Source: Sneathiella sp. (GTDB lineage: Bacteria; Pseudomonadota; Alphaproteobacteria; Sneathiellales; Sneathiellaceae). From it: 37,087 nt of DNA. The DNA is taken from contig JAIOYL010000010.1 of assembly GCA_021741195.1 (NCBI GenBank), positions 1-37,087 on the forward strand, read 5' to 3'. Of the stretch, positions 7,514 to 16,578 are shown one piece after another; the first letter of the stretch is position 1; every line of letters starts with the position of its first letter. Under the pieces are notes generated by a model. That model was not told the origin of the DNA. It saw only the letters and a program-made list of their open reading frames with translations, and did not search any database. Position numbers and translations under genes: made by a program.

Positions 7514-9166
7514 ATGAGCCAAGATTTTACGTTACATGAAGAAGAGGCATCGCCGATTAACTTGGGCGCCATCCTGGCGGCCGCCAAAAGACGGTTCTTG
7601 TTTTTTTTGATTCCCTTTGTCCTCATCCTGGTCGGAAGTGTGGTTGTTGGTCTCGTTTTACCACCGGTCTATAATTCACAAGGTACAATTCTGGTCGAAA
7701 CTCAGCAAATCTCGCCTGATCTTGTAGACTCGGGTGTCAATACAGACCCCAATCAGCGGATTACGATGATCAAGCAACGGGTAATGACGCGTGAAAATCT
7801 GCTGAAGATTATCGATAAATATAATGTATTTGGAGACGACAGAAAAATCCTGCCGGTCTCGACACTGGTTGAAAAGATGCAGGATGAGATATGGGTTGAT
7901 GTCATAACATCTGCCGTTGGCAGCGGACGGAGAGGTGACACGACAATCGCTTTTAATGTAGGTTTTTTACACGAAAACCCGAGAATGGCCTCGGAAGTGG
8001 CAAATGAGCTTGTTACCTTGTTTTTAAGCGAGAATGTGAGAACAAGAACGGAGCGCGCCACCGAGGCGACCGCCTTCCTGAGTGACGAAGCGCGGAAAGT
8101 TCGCGAGCAGTTGACTGAGGTTGAGAATCAGATCGTCGCTTACAAACAGAAGCATGGGAATGCGTTGCCGGAACATCTTGGCCTGCGTCAGAACATGCTG
8201 GAAAGAACAGAAAGTGAAGCTCGTGACTTAAATCGGGATATTCGGGCGCTCGAAGAAGACAAGCGTTATCTTCAGATCGAACTGACGTCGGCGAAAACCG
8301 GCCGGACATCAGCAGGAGGCGGCGGCAGCGACCAAACGGAACTGGAACGAAATATCGCCGACCTGAAGAAATCGCTTCTTGATGCCTCTACCCGGCTTAC
8401 AGATTCTCACCCGGATATCATAGCGCTCAAGAAGCGAATTGCCGCACTTGAAAAGCAGCAAGAAAAGGAAAGTACTGCAGCACTCGCTTCGGCGGCGGCG
8501 GAAAAGCCGGCCCCGGACGCTGTCTATAATCCTTTGGTCGAAAAGCTACAGATACGGATTGACGCAACGGATCAGAAAATTGCCGAGGCAAAACGTCAAC
8601 TCGCGGCGACCAAGAAGAAAGCCGCGCAACTTGAAGACATCATTATTGAAATACCGCAGGTCGAGCGTGGACTAACTGTTCTCGATCGAACCTACTCGGA
8701 TCTTCTGGGCAAGCTAAATGACCTTGAAGGAAAGCAGGCGCAGGCGCAGTTGTCGCAAAATCTTGAAGAAGAGAAAAAGGCGGAACGCTTTGTCCTTATT
8801 GAGCCGCCTATCGTCCCTACCAATCCCATTTCACCGAACCGCGTGAAGATCATGGGCGTGGGCAGTTTGTTCGCTCTGGTTTTTGGTGTCGCCTGTGTTT
8901 TTCTTATCGAGTTCTTTGACAAGAGAATAAGAAGCGCCGCGGAACTGGAAGCTGTTCTCAAGCATCCTCCAATCGTGTCAATTCCGTATATTCATACGAA
9001 GGAAGAAGCAAACCGGCATAATCTGAAGGTTGTTCTTTACTTCCTTGTGCCTGTCGTTCTTCTTGCCGGATTGCTGATGGCCGTCCATTTCCTCTATCAG
9101 CCGCTGGATGATTTATTTTATAAGGCCTGGGTGGCCTTGGACAAACTCAAAGTTATGTTGTTCTAG
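7514..9166 (+). CDS. Polysaccharide chain-length determinant (Wzz/PCP, exosortase-locus type)
   Basis: A 550-residue inner-membrane polysaccharide co-polymerase that sets chain length together with the tyrosine kinase encoded next. A transmembrane segment at about residues 28-50 is followed by the Wzz domain. A long periplasmic coiled-coil region rich in Glu, Lys, Gln and Ala comes next. The family proline motif PIVPTNPISPNR precedes a second membrane segment, and a third hydrophobic stretch lies near the C-terminus (VVLYFLVPVVLLAGLLMAV). The ATG at 7514 was chosen because the first 35 in-frame codons upstream look non-coding; the ribosome site is weak. No kinase domain is fused. It is nine bases upstream of the kinase gene. 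Confidence 0.9.
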   Translation: MSQDFTLHEEEASPINLGAILAAAKRRFLFFLIPFVLILVGSVVVGLVLPPVYNSQGTILVETQQISPDLVDSGVNTDPNQRITMIKQRVMTRENLLKIIDKYNVFGDDRKILPVSTLVEKMQDEIWVDVITSAVGSGRRGDTTIAFNVGFLHENPRMASEVANELVTLFLSENVRTRTERATEATAFLSDEARKVREQLTEVENQIVAYKQKHGNALPEHLGLRQNMLERTESEARDLNRDIRALEEDKRYLQIELTSAKTGRTSAGGGGSDQTELERNIADLKKSLLDASTRLTDSHPDIIALKKRIAALEKQQEKESTAALASAAAEKPAPDAVYNPLVEKLQIRIDATDQKIAEAKRQLAATKKKAAQLEDIIIEIPQVERGLTVLDRTYSDLLGKLNDLEGKQAQAQLSQNLEEEKKAERFVLIEPPIVPTNPISPNRVKIMGVGSLFALVFGVACVFLIEFFDKRIRSAAELEAVLKHPPIVSIPYIHTKEEANRHNLKVVLYFLVPVVLLAGLLMAVHFLYQPLDDLFYKAWVALDKLKVMLF

Positions 9167-9175
9167 GGGGTCGAT

Positions 9176-9994
9176 GTGGAACGTATTAAAGAAGCAATCG
9201 CCAGGGCTAAAGAGAAACAGGCGGGCGCCCCTAAAGACCGGATGGGGTCCGCCGCAGCGGCCAAAATTAAGAATGCGGAAATTGTTGAAGGCCCAATCGT
9301 CTATGACCAAACGCGGGTGGTCGAGCTCGATATCGCGCATTTGGAACGCAACCGGATTATCACACTTGATAGTGAAGACCCGAACTCAATTAGTTTCGAT
9401 ATCTTGAGAACTCAGATCCTGGCGAAGATGGAGGCGAATGACTGGCGGACGCTTGCCATCACATCGCCTACGCCCGCCTGCGGGAAGACAGTGGTTGCCA
9501 TAAATCTCGCGCTAAGTATTGCCAAACAAACCGATTACACTGCCCTTCTTGTAGATTTTGATTTACGTCGCCCACAGGTGGCGGCGTATCTCGGCTTGCC
9601 GAAGGAGAACAGTTTTTCGGACTATCTGGATGGCAAGATCGAGTTTAATGACGCCTTGATCAACCCGGGGATTTCCCGCTTTGTTGTGCTTCCGAACCGC
9701 CGACCGATAAAAAATTCAACCGAAATACTGACCTCGCGCAAAATCAAGGCAATGGTTTCCGATTTGCGCGATCGCTATGAAAAGCGCATCTGCATTTTTG
9801 ATCTTCCTCCCTTGCAAGCGACAGATGACGCGATAGGCTTTATTCCCCAGGTCGATTGCGTGCTGCTGGTGGTCGCGAGCGGAGAAACCAAACCTGCCGA
9901 AGTCAAAGAGTGCCGCCGGCAGCTCCAGTCAACTAATTTGCTGGGCGTTGTTCTCAACAAATCGGAAGAAGTCTCCAAAACATACTATTACTAG
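9176..9994 (+). CDS. Tyrosine autokinase of the CpsD/CapB (BY-kinase) type
   Basis: A 272-residue cytoplasmic ATPase that autophosphorylates on C-terminal tyrosines and works with the chain-length protein to control polysaccharide export. The Walker A region is SPTPACGKT (residues 97-105, Lys104), Walker A' is LLVDFDLRRP (124-133) and Walker B is ICIFDLPP (205-212). The protein ends in a short tyrosine cluster, KTYYY. The N-terminus ERIKEAIARAKEK resembles kinases of exosortase-linked loci. The start is GTG at 9176 with a GGGGG element upstream. Cys in place of the usual Glu or Gly before Gly-Lys in the P-loop is a small oddity. Confidence 0.9.
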   Translation: MERIKEAIARAKEKQAGAPKDRMGSAAAAKIKNAEIVEGPIVYDQTRVVELDIAHLERNRIITLDSEDPNSISFDILRTQILAKMEANDWRTLAITSPTPACGKTVVAINLALSIAKQTDYTALLVDFDLRRPQVAAYLGLPKENSFSDYLDGKIEFNDALINPGISRFVVLPNRRPIKNSTEILTSRKIKAMVSDLRDRYEKRICIFDLPPLQATDDAIGFIPQVDCVLLVVASGETKPAEVKECRRQLQSTNLLGVVLNKSEEVSKTYYY

Positions 9995-10094
9995 CTTGTT
10001 GCTGTGTGGCGGCTATCCAAATTTCCGAAACGGTTGGGAACGATAGAATACCGGTCTAAACTCTATGTGACGTTTAGAAGTAATGAGGAAATGC

Positions 10095-11636
10095 ATGGAG
10101 TTGACGTTGCAACGGATTGACAGGACAAGATTGGTACTGCCCCTTCTGCTTTGCCTGGTCCTTTTCGTTTATATCCCCGACGGCGCCCTGCTTTGGGATG
10201 ACTGGATGGGCCTTGAAGAGTTCAGCCATGGTCCGTTGATGCTTCTGGTTTCCCTCTACCTGTTATGGGCGCGCCGCAGTCTCTTGCAATCCCATGATAG
10301 CCGCGGCAACTGGCTTGGGCTGGCATTTTGCCTGATTGCGGCAATTGTTTATGCCCTCGCGATAAAGGCGGGAATAGAAAATATCCGTCATTTGAGCCTT
10401 TTCCTGATGATTTTAGGGTTATTCATGGTGTTTGGCGGTATTACCTACGGCCGTTATGTTCTGCCCTCTCTTGTCTTGCTGCCTTTCGTGGTGCCACCGC
10501 CTGCCTTTTTGAATGCAAACCTGACTTACGGACTGCAGCTCTTTTCGACAGATATGAGTGTCGGATTGCTGCGCGCCGCCGGGCTTTCCGTGTTTCAAGA
10601 CGGCAATATCATTGATATGGGTACCGTCAAACTGGCGGTTGTCGAGGCATGCGCGGGCCTTCGATATCTCTATCCGATGATCGGTCTTGGCGTTCTTCTG
10701 GCGATGCTGTTTGATATGCCGCTTTGGAAGCGGGCCCTGTTTGTCGTTTTTGCCGCCATTGTTTCCGTCATCATGAACAGCGTCCGTATTTTTCTTACCG
10801 GCGCTTTCGCGGAATGGACCGATACGGCTGTTTCCGACGGATTTTTCCATCTGTTCGAAGGCTGGGTCTTTTTTCTGTTCTCCTTTGTGGTGATGCTGGC
10901 GGTTTGCTATCTGACGCTTAGCAGAAAGGAAAAAGCAACGATTGGCGGCGGGGTTTTGAAAGTCTCCGTGCCTAAGGGACAGGATGTTGAAAAACCCGCG
11001 CGCATCGGGCCGATAATTGCGGTCAGTTTGCTGTGCATCGCCCTCGTCCTGAGCATTACCATGCTCCGGGGCCTCAAGCCGGAAATTCCGGAGAGGAGGT
11101 CCTTTTCAAGCTTTCCTCTTAAAATCGATGGCATGATAGCGGAAGAGGATGTGCTGCCCAGTGTTGAGCAGACAATCCTCAATATGAGCGATTATTTCCT
11201 CGGCCATTATCATGAAGACGGCGAACCTTCGGTGACTGTCTTTATCGGATATTATGAGCAACAGTCAGCCGGCAGCACACCGCACTCTCCCCGGGTTTGT
11301 ATCCCTTCCGGGGGCTGGAAAATTCAGGACCTGACAGAGATTACGCTGAAAAATGGCGATACCGAGGTTCCCGTCAACCGGGTTCTCGTCACCCATGGCG
11401 AAGACAAGCTGCTTGTCTATTATTGGTTTCAGCAACGTGGTAAATATATTGCAAATGAATATAAGGCGAAATTCAACCTGCTTTGGGGCGGCCTGACGTC
11501 CGCGCGTACGGACGGAGCGCTTGTGAGATTATCGATGCCGGTCGAGTCAACCATGTCGGAAGCACGGGCGGATGAAAAGCTGACTGAATTCTCGAAAGAG
11601 CTTTTCAAGGTTCTGCCGACGTACGTTCCGGATTAA
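10095..11636 (+). CDS. Exosortase fused to EpsI domain (XrtD-like)
   Basis: A 513-residue polytopic membrane protein. Exosortases are cysteine transpeptidases that process proteins carrying PEP-CTERM-type C-terminal signals. The catalytic triad is visible as Cys186 in VEACAGLR, Arg231 in NSVRIFLTG and His252 in FHLFEGW, within about eight membrane segments (residues 12-275). A linker and another membrane segment near 295-310 lead to an EpsI-like periplasmic domain containing HSPRVCIPSGGW. Single-chain exosortase-EpsI fusions include the VPLPA-CTERM enzyme XrtD of alphaproteobacteria; that subtype is inferred from architecture only. An upstream ATG at 10083 exists, but GAGGA at 10085-10089 fits the ATG at 10095 best. 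Confidence 0.9.
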   Translation: MELTLQRIDRTRLVLPLLLCLVLFVYIPDGALLWDDWMGLEEFSHGPLMLLVSLYLLWARRSLLQSHDSRGNWLGLAFCLIAAIVYALAIKAGIENIRHLSLFLMILGLFMVFGGITYGRYVLPSLVLLPFVVPPPAFLNANLTYGLQLFSTDMSVGLLRAAGLSVFQDGNIIDMGTVKLAVVEACAGLRYLYPMIGLGVLLAMLFDMPLWKRALFVVFAAIVSVIMNSVRIFLTGAFAEWTDTAVSDGFFHLFEGWVFFLFSFVVMLAVCYLTLSRKEKATIGGGVLKVSVPKGQDVEKPARIGPIIAVSLLCIALVLSITMLRGLKPEIPERRSFSSFPLKIDGMIAEEDVLPSVEQTILNMSDYFLGHYHEDGEPSVTVFIGYYEQQSAGSTPHSPRVCIPSGGWKIQDLTEITLKNGDTEVPVNRVLVTHGEDKLLVYYWFQQRGKYIANEYKAKFNLLWGGLTSARTDGALVRLSMPVESTMSEARADEKLTEFSKELFKVLPTYVPD

Positions 11637-11751
11637 TATTCGAAACGCCAAGACTTGCCGCGGTCGAAGAGAAATGATGAATAAGGTAAGCCGGGCGCGG
11701 CGCGATAAAGCGCGGGAACATAATCTTTTCCAAACTGCAGTGGAGGATGTA

Positions 11752-13404
11752 ATGGCGCAGGATTCAGCATTTATCGTAAAGGCGAGAAAAATCATTCCAC
11801 TTTTTTTACTTGGCATTATGCTGGGACAGGCAGCGTGCGTTCAGGATAGCGTGGGCGGTAACGCCGGCAGCCGTCCGACAGGAGAGGATGCCAAGGTCAT
11901 TGCGCATTGGAATGTCGTCCCCTATCAAGCGATTAACACGCCCTTTAATGCCGGAGTTGTTGCCTTTCACATTAACGGGATTGACCGGGTGGATTTCCGG
12001 GTAAACGGTGGCGATGCCATCACCGTGACCGAAATGAGTCTTAATGAGCGGACCAACACTTATGAATACTGGGCGGCCATTGACCCGGCGTCGCTTGGCC
12101 CATTGAACAAGGAAAAGCCGGTTATAGAAATATCTGCAACGGCTTTTCCCAAAAAAGCGGGGATACCACGGCAATTGGAACCGATGTTTCTGAACGTGAA
12201 ACCGGCGGACGAACGTCAGGATGCGTTTGTCTGGGTCTCGGGCCAGGGCGATGATAGAAAAGGCGACGGAACGAAAACCAAACCGTTCCGGCAGCCGGCG
12301 CGTGCATTGGAGGCTCTTGAGGAAATAGAGGATGACCGTGACGAGGCGGTTTTCGGAACGGTCTATCTCATGGAAGGTGAATATATCTGGGGATCGTCCG
12401 GCCATTCCGCGCCGCAATCGGAGGACCGCTGGGCTGTGATTGCGGCGGCGCCCGGCGTTGAAAAAGGCAAGGCTGTTTTTAATGGCGATGACGGTGGCGG
12501 GTTTCTGCCCAAATTGCTGAAGGTGAAGGGTGTGACCATTCAGAACGTTTACTTCGTTCCCGAGGGCGGGAAGCCGAGCCGTTTATGGCTGGATAACAGT
12601 GACATGATTGGTCAGGGCGCAACGACGGGAGAGGGTTTTTACCATTCGCCTGCCTGGAAAGATGCCTACTTCACCAATGTTCACCTGTCTGCCTTTCCGA
12701 ACGGGGCGACGGATCTGACTATCGCCCGGGACGTAAAGATTTCGAATATCGGCTCCGACGCGTTTAGCGGATCGCGCCTTATCGTCAATAGCGAGGTGGA
12801 CGGGATCGACCGCGGTGACACTAAATTCCACCCGGATGTTTTCCAGATATATTGCGGCAACACCGACATGGAGAATTTTATCATCTACGGGCTTGTCGCG
12901 AAAAATGCCGAAGCGCAAGGCATTTTCGCCGGTGGCTGTTCGTCGCTCAATAATGTGGCGGTTGTCAATGCGCTTTTGGTCCGGCCGCTGCATTCGAAGT
13001 TGCCGTTCTTTTCGCAATGGGGTGTTCCGGCGAACCATTTAATCCTGTCCGGCGTCACGCTTCCTAATTCCGCATTTCTCTGGCGTAACAACGAAGTGCG
13101 GAATGTCCTGATTGACGGGTCGGTTTTTTACGCCATGGGGACCACTTTCAAGGGATATGGATTTGAGGATGGCGCGATTGCCTATCAGCACAACCATATT
13201 CTGGACACCCGCGGCGGTGGTGGCATGCCTGTCGATGGTATCGATATTACATCGGGAGACGCGGAATTCGTCGATGAAGATGAAGGTGATTTCCGGCCGA
13301 CACCGAATTCGCCGCTTCGCAACCGCGTTGACAACCCCTTCAGCAAGGTTGATGCCACAGGCAGGCCAAGAAAAGCGCCGTCGACCATTGGCGCCATCGA
13401 GTAA
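11752..13404 (+). CDS. Secreted right-handed beta-helix protein, possible lipoprotein
   Basis: A 550-residue protein with a signal-like segment IIPLFLLGIMLGQAAC; Cys29 may be lipidated, though Gln at -3 is unusual. An N-terminal beta-rich domain is followed by VSGQGDDRKGDGTKTKPF, the usual entry to a pectate-lyase-like beta-helix. The rest has repeated short strands (VKGVTIQNVYFV, NFIIYGLV). Such folds bind or cleave polysaccharides, but I see no assignable catalytic residues. The position between exosortase and glycosyltransferase suggests a role in polymer modification or surface retention. The ATG at 11752 is chosen because GGAGG sits five bases upstream; an in-frame ATG at 11674 lacks such a site. 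It has no exosortase C-terminal signal. Confidence 0.8.
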   Translation: MAQDSAFIVKARKIIPLFLLGIMLGQAACVQDSVGGNAGSRPTGEDAKVIAHWNVVPYQAINTPFNAGVVAFHINGIDRVDFRVNGGDAITVTEMSLNERTNTYEYWAAIDPASLGPLNKEKPVIEISATAFPKKAGIPRQLEPMFLNVKPADERQDAFVWVSGQGDDRKGDGTKTKPFRQPARALEALEEIEDDRDEAVFGTVYLMEGEYIWGSSGHSAPQSEDRWAVIAAAPGVEKGKAVFNGDDGGGFLPKLLKVKGVTIQNVYFVPEGGKPSRLWLDNSDMIGQGATTGEGFYHSPAWKDAYFTNVHLSAFPNGATDLTIARDVKISNIGSDAFSGSRLIVNSEVDGIDRGDTKFHPDVFQIYCGNTDMENFIIYGLVAKNAEAQGIFAGGCSSLNNVAVVNALLVRPLHSKLPFFSQWGVPANHLILSGVTLPNSAFLWRNNEVRNVLIDGSVFYAMGTTFKGYGFEDGAIAYQHNHILDTRGGGGMPVDGIDITSGDAEFVDEDEGDFRPTPNSPLRNRVDNPFSKVDATGRPRKAPSTIGAIE

Positions 13405-13418
13405 CGAAAGAGAGTATC

Positions 13419-14366
13419 GTGATCCACCCAGAAGTTTCGATTATTGTTATCAGTTATAATACGCGTGAGCTGACTCTAGAGTGCATAAGATCGGTTTTCG
13501 ATCAGACAAAAAATGTCTCGTTTGAGCTGATTGTGCTCGACAATGCTTCCAGTGACGGCTCCGCTGAAGCCATTGCCGAAGAATTTCCCGATATCCATCT
13601 TATTGCCTCCAAGGAGAATGTCGGCTTTGCGAATGGTAATAACCTGGCCATCGGGCAGGCAAAAGGAGACTTCATCCTCCTGTTAAACCCCGATACGGTC
13701 GTTTTGGATCACGCCATCGACAATATCGTCGAGTTTGCAAAGGCCAATCCCGAAGCCGGAGTCTGGGGGGGGCGGACTTTGTTTGGCGACCGTAGCCTGA
13801 ACGCAACTTCTTGCTGGCACCGGATGACGGTTTGGTCGCTCTTTTGCTATGTGACGGGATTAAGTGGCATTTTACCGTCGAGCGCTTTGTTCAATGTCGA
13901 AGGATATGGCGGCTGGAAGCGGGATACGGTTCGCGAAATTGATATTGTAACGGGCTGTTTTCTTCTCATTAAAAGGAATTTGTGGAATGAACTTGGCGGT
14001 TTCGACCAGCGGTTTTTCATGTATGGCGAAGACGCGGATCTTTGCCTGCGGGCTAAAAGCCGCGGCGCGCGGCCAATGATTACACCGACGGCGACGATTG
14101 TTCACTATGGCGGACAGTCGGAGAAAATCGTCGCCGACAAAATGATCCGCCTCCTGACAGCCAAGGTGACTTTGATGCAGCGGCATTGGACTCCCATGAC
14201 AAGGATTTTTGGCTATATTCTGTTTTATTGCCTGCCGCTCAGCAAAATCCTGACACATTGGCTTTATTCTACCCTCCTGCGCCGGAAAAACCGGAAGACC
14301 AACGCAGATACCTGGAAGGAAATCTGGGCCAAGCGGGATAAATGGCTGGCTGGATTTAGCGGCTGA
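13419..14366 (+). CDS. Family 2 glycosyltransferase (rhamnosyltransferase-like)
   Basis: A 315-residue GT-A fold enzyme that adds one sugar to a growing lipid-linked repeat on the cytoplasmic side. The N-terminal Rossmann-like part has VSIIVISYN and DNASSDGS (41-48). The nucleotide-sugar metal site is LLNPDTV (Asp92), and the acceptor region has GGFDQRFFMYGEDADLC (GEDADL at 203-208). The overall pattern resembles WbbL-type rhamnosyltransferases, but donor and acceptor are not determined. A hydrophobic stretch near the C-terminus may associate with the membrane. The start is GTG at 13419 with GAGAG upstream, 14 bases after the beta-helix gene. It is the last gene of the forward cluster before a terminator. 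Confidence 0.92.
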   Translation: MIHPEVSIIVISYNTRELTLECIRSVFDQTKNVSFELIVLDNASSDGSAEAIAEEFPDIHLIASKENVGFANGNNLAIGQAKGDFILLLNPDTVVLDHAIDNIVEFAKANPEAGVWGGRTLFGDRSLNATSCWHRMTVWSLFCYVTGLSGILPSSALFNVEGYGGWKRDTVREIDIVTGCFLLIKRNLWNELGGFDQRFFMYGEDADLCLRAKSRGARPMITPTATIVHYGGQSEKIVADKMIRLLTAKVTLMQRHWTPMTRIFGYILFYCLPLSKILTHWLYSTLLRRKNRKTNADTWKEIWAKRDKWLAGFSG

Positions 14367-14414
14367 ACGCGTAATTTTTCCATGATGACGTGAAAGTGGA
14401 ACGTTCAAGAAAAC

Positions 14415-14445
14415 GGGCTCCTCAATGCGAAAGCGCGAGGAGCCC
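14415..14445. terminator. Bidirectional Rho-independent terminator
   Basis: Perfect nine-base arms GGGCTCCTC (14415-14423) and GAGGAGCCC (14437-14445) enclose a 13-base loop. On the minus strand the stem is followed by GTTTTCTT, a good T-tract for the RTX gene. On the plus strand the tail ATTTAAACTTT is weaker. It lies between the convergent glycosyltransferase and RTX genes. A second six-base hairpin (GCTTGC/GCAAGC, 14471-14486) lies just after the RTX stop. Confidence 0.78.
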
Positions 14446-14495
14446 ATTTAAACTTTGATCTGCCTATTCTGCTTGCTCTTGCAAGCTCCCTATGA

Positions 14496-16577
14496 TCAGG
14501 TCAGGAAATCGCTATTATCCAGATCGACTGCGGATACCCCGATCAGCTGAATTTCCATATCGATGACGAAGTCGCCATTCAGATCAACAGAAAGCACGTC
14601 CGTACTGTCATTGAAGGAATAATCGAAGCCGGTGGCGGCAAATCCTTCGAATGAAAGATGGTCGCCGTTAGTTGCGTCGAAATCCAGGATAACATCGCGG
14701 TTAGCAGCGCCGATACCGGAGTCACCGACTTCCGTATAGACGAAAGTATCGGAGCCAGCGCCGCCGGTAAGCGTATCTGCGCCGTCACCGCCGATGATAT
14801 AGTCGTTGCCGCCAAATCCGAAAAGTTCGTCGTTGCCATCGAACCCGAAGATCTCGTCCACCGCTGCCGTACCTTCAATATGGTCGTTGCCGACGGTGCC
14901 TTCATTCCAGTTGTCATTGCTGGTAGTGGTCGTCGAACTTGCAACAGTCGTCGCAGAAGAGGTGCTGGATGTACTGCCGCCGTCCTGGAGCAGACTGACG
15001 TCGGCACCTGCATTATAGCCGTTTTCCACTGTGAAATCTGTCGCATCGACCGAACCTATATTCAGGTTGTTGTCGACGAAGATATCGTCATAGGAATAGG
15101 TCGGATTACTGCCCGCGTTCCACGGCACTGTGCTGCCATATGCAACGACATTGCCGCTTTCGCTGACACTGCTGTTGTTATAAATGAAGGAGTTCGAAAT
15201 ATTATCCTCAACGACCCCGTTCGTCACGTTGGACAGGCTGACCCACACTTCGTAGCCTGAAGCGCTGTCGACTGGAGAAATGACCGTATTCCCGGAGACA
15301 GACACGTCATTGGCGGTTGAGATACTAATGCCGTGATAGCCGGACTGGTAAATCACATTGTTCTCGATAACGACGTTATCCAACGGCAGATCCGAGGTCG
15401 CTGTCATGAAAATACCCTGAGTATCATAACCGTCGCCCTGAACCATAAGGTTGTTTTTAATAAGAATATCTTCGTTCGCCTGCAGACCGGCCGTTGCCCA
15501 GAACTGGACATAGTCCGAATGGTCGCCAGTCAGATGATAGAAATCGTGAAAATAGTTACCATCGATTATAACATCCTGGACGCCGGAGAAAGTGATACCA
15601 TCTGAACGGATATCATAAAATTCACTGTCGATGACGTTGACGCCATTCGAGCTAATGAAGCCGGCACCGCCTGACAAATTGTGAAATTCAGTATTTTCAA
15701 TAGTAATATCTTGCGAATTTTTGACGATAGCGCCGATAAAGCCTCCATATATGGCGCCGTCTACGTCGTTACCGATAACGCTGTCTGAAATAACGATATC
15801 AGAACTGTTATTGATAGTGACAAGATATTCACCCCAGGAACCAGAGGCCGCGTTGTAGGAGCTAATATCAAGATTGTCGAAAACCATATTTGACGAATTG
15901 CTTACGGTGATCGATTCAAAATGAGCAGGATTATCCGGGTTCGCCGAGGTGATCGTTACCGGGGATGAGAAATTATAACCATTCAGGTTGATTGTATCAT
16001 ATTCACCGGGCGCGAGGACAATTGTATATCCCGAAACATTTCCGGAAAGCGCCTTGATAAGCTCTGCAGTGCTGCTGACTTCAATGTCGCCCGCCGTTGA
16101 AGAGGTGCCGCCGCCAGACCCGGCATTTGTTGAGCCGCCTGTATTTGCTACCGGCTCATCCCGGCCATTCACATTCACGACAACCTCTGAGGTCGTTCCG
16201 TCAATGGTTTGTACGGTGAAGGTCTCCGTCACCACTTCCCCGGTATCGAGCCCGGTCAGGTGATCTGAATTTGTCAGCGTGTAGGTCCAGTTGCCGTTTC
16301 CATCGATAGCAAAGTTGCCGTAATCACCATTTTCGGTTGCGTCCTGAAAGCCGCTTTCTCCAGCATCTGCGTCGGTTGCGGTCAGTTTGCCGCTGCTCGT
16401 CAGATCTACATCTTCCGTTACATCACCGCTGGATGTGCCCGTAATAATCGCACTGCTATTGCCGTCAACCGGAATATTTGTGTCAACAACCGGGTCGGTC
16501 GTAGTGACATTGTCCGGATTGGTGTCCACGACCGTCGTTGAACCCGTTCCGTCTCCCTGTCCGTCGATCGACAGCAT
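14496..16577 (-). CDS. VCBS/beta-helix/RTX calcium-binding exoprotein, possibly 5'-truncated
   Basis: A 693-residue acidic Ser/Thr/Asn/Asp-rich protein of type I secretion style. Residues about 50-140 form a VCBS-type domain (GDVTEDVDLTSSGKLTATDA). Residues about 165-510 form a right-handed beta-helix with many Asn-rich turns, like polysaccharide lyases and C5-epimerases. A Ser/Thr linker leads to RTX repeats (GNDELFGFGGNDYIIGGDGADTLTGG, given in parts: GFGGND, GGDGAD, GGAGSD) and a serralysin-like C-terminus. There is no classical signal peptide, as expected for secretion by a C-terminal signal. The ATG at 16577 has no ribosome site, and a TGA lies in frame seven codons upstream, so the original N-terminus may be lost. 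No secretion ATPase gene is in the window. Confidence 0.82.
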   Translation of the reverse strand: MLSIDGQGDGTGSTTVVDTNPDNVTTTDPVVDTNIPVDGNSSAIITGTSSGDVTEDVDLTSSGKLTATDADAGESGFQDATENGDYGNFAIDGNGNWTYTLTNSDHLTGLDTGEVVTETFTVQTIDGTTSEVVVNVNGRDEPVANTGGSTNAGSGGGTSSTAGDIEVSSTAELIKALSGNVSGYTIVLAPGEYDTINLNGYNFSSPVTITSANPDNPAHFESITVSNSSNMVFDNLDISSYNAASGSWGEYLVTINNSSDIVISDSVIGNDVDGAIYGGFIGAIVKNSQDITIENTEFHNLSGGAGFISSNGVNVIDSEFYDIRSDGITFSGVQDVIIDGNYFHDFYHLTGDHSDYVQFWATAGLQANEDILIKNNLMVQGDGYDTQGIFMTATSDLPLDNVVIENNVIYQSGYHGISISTANDVSVSGNTVISPVDSASGYEVWVSLSNVTNGVVEDNISNSFIYNNSSVSESGNVVAYGSTVPWNAGSNPTYSYDDIFVDNNLNIGSVDATDFTVENGYNAGADVSLLQDGGSTSSTSSATTVASSTTTTSNDNWNEGTVGNDHIEGTAAVDEIFGFDGNDELFGFGGNDYIIGGDGADTLTGGAGSDTFVYTEVGDSGIGAANRDVILDFDATNGDHLSFEGFAATGFDYSFNDSTDVLSVDLNGDFVIDMEIQLIGVSAVDLDNSDFLT

Positions 16578-16578
16578 A

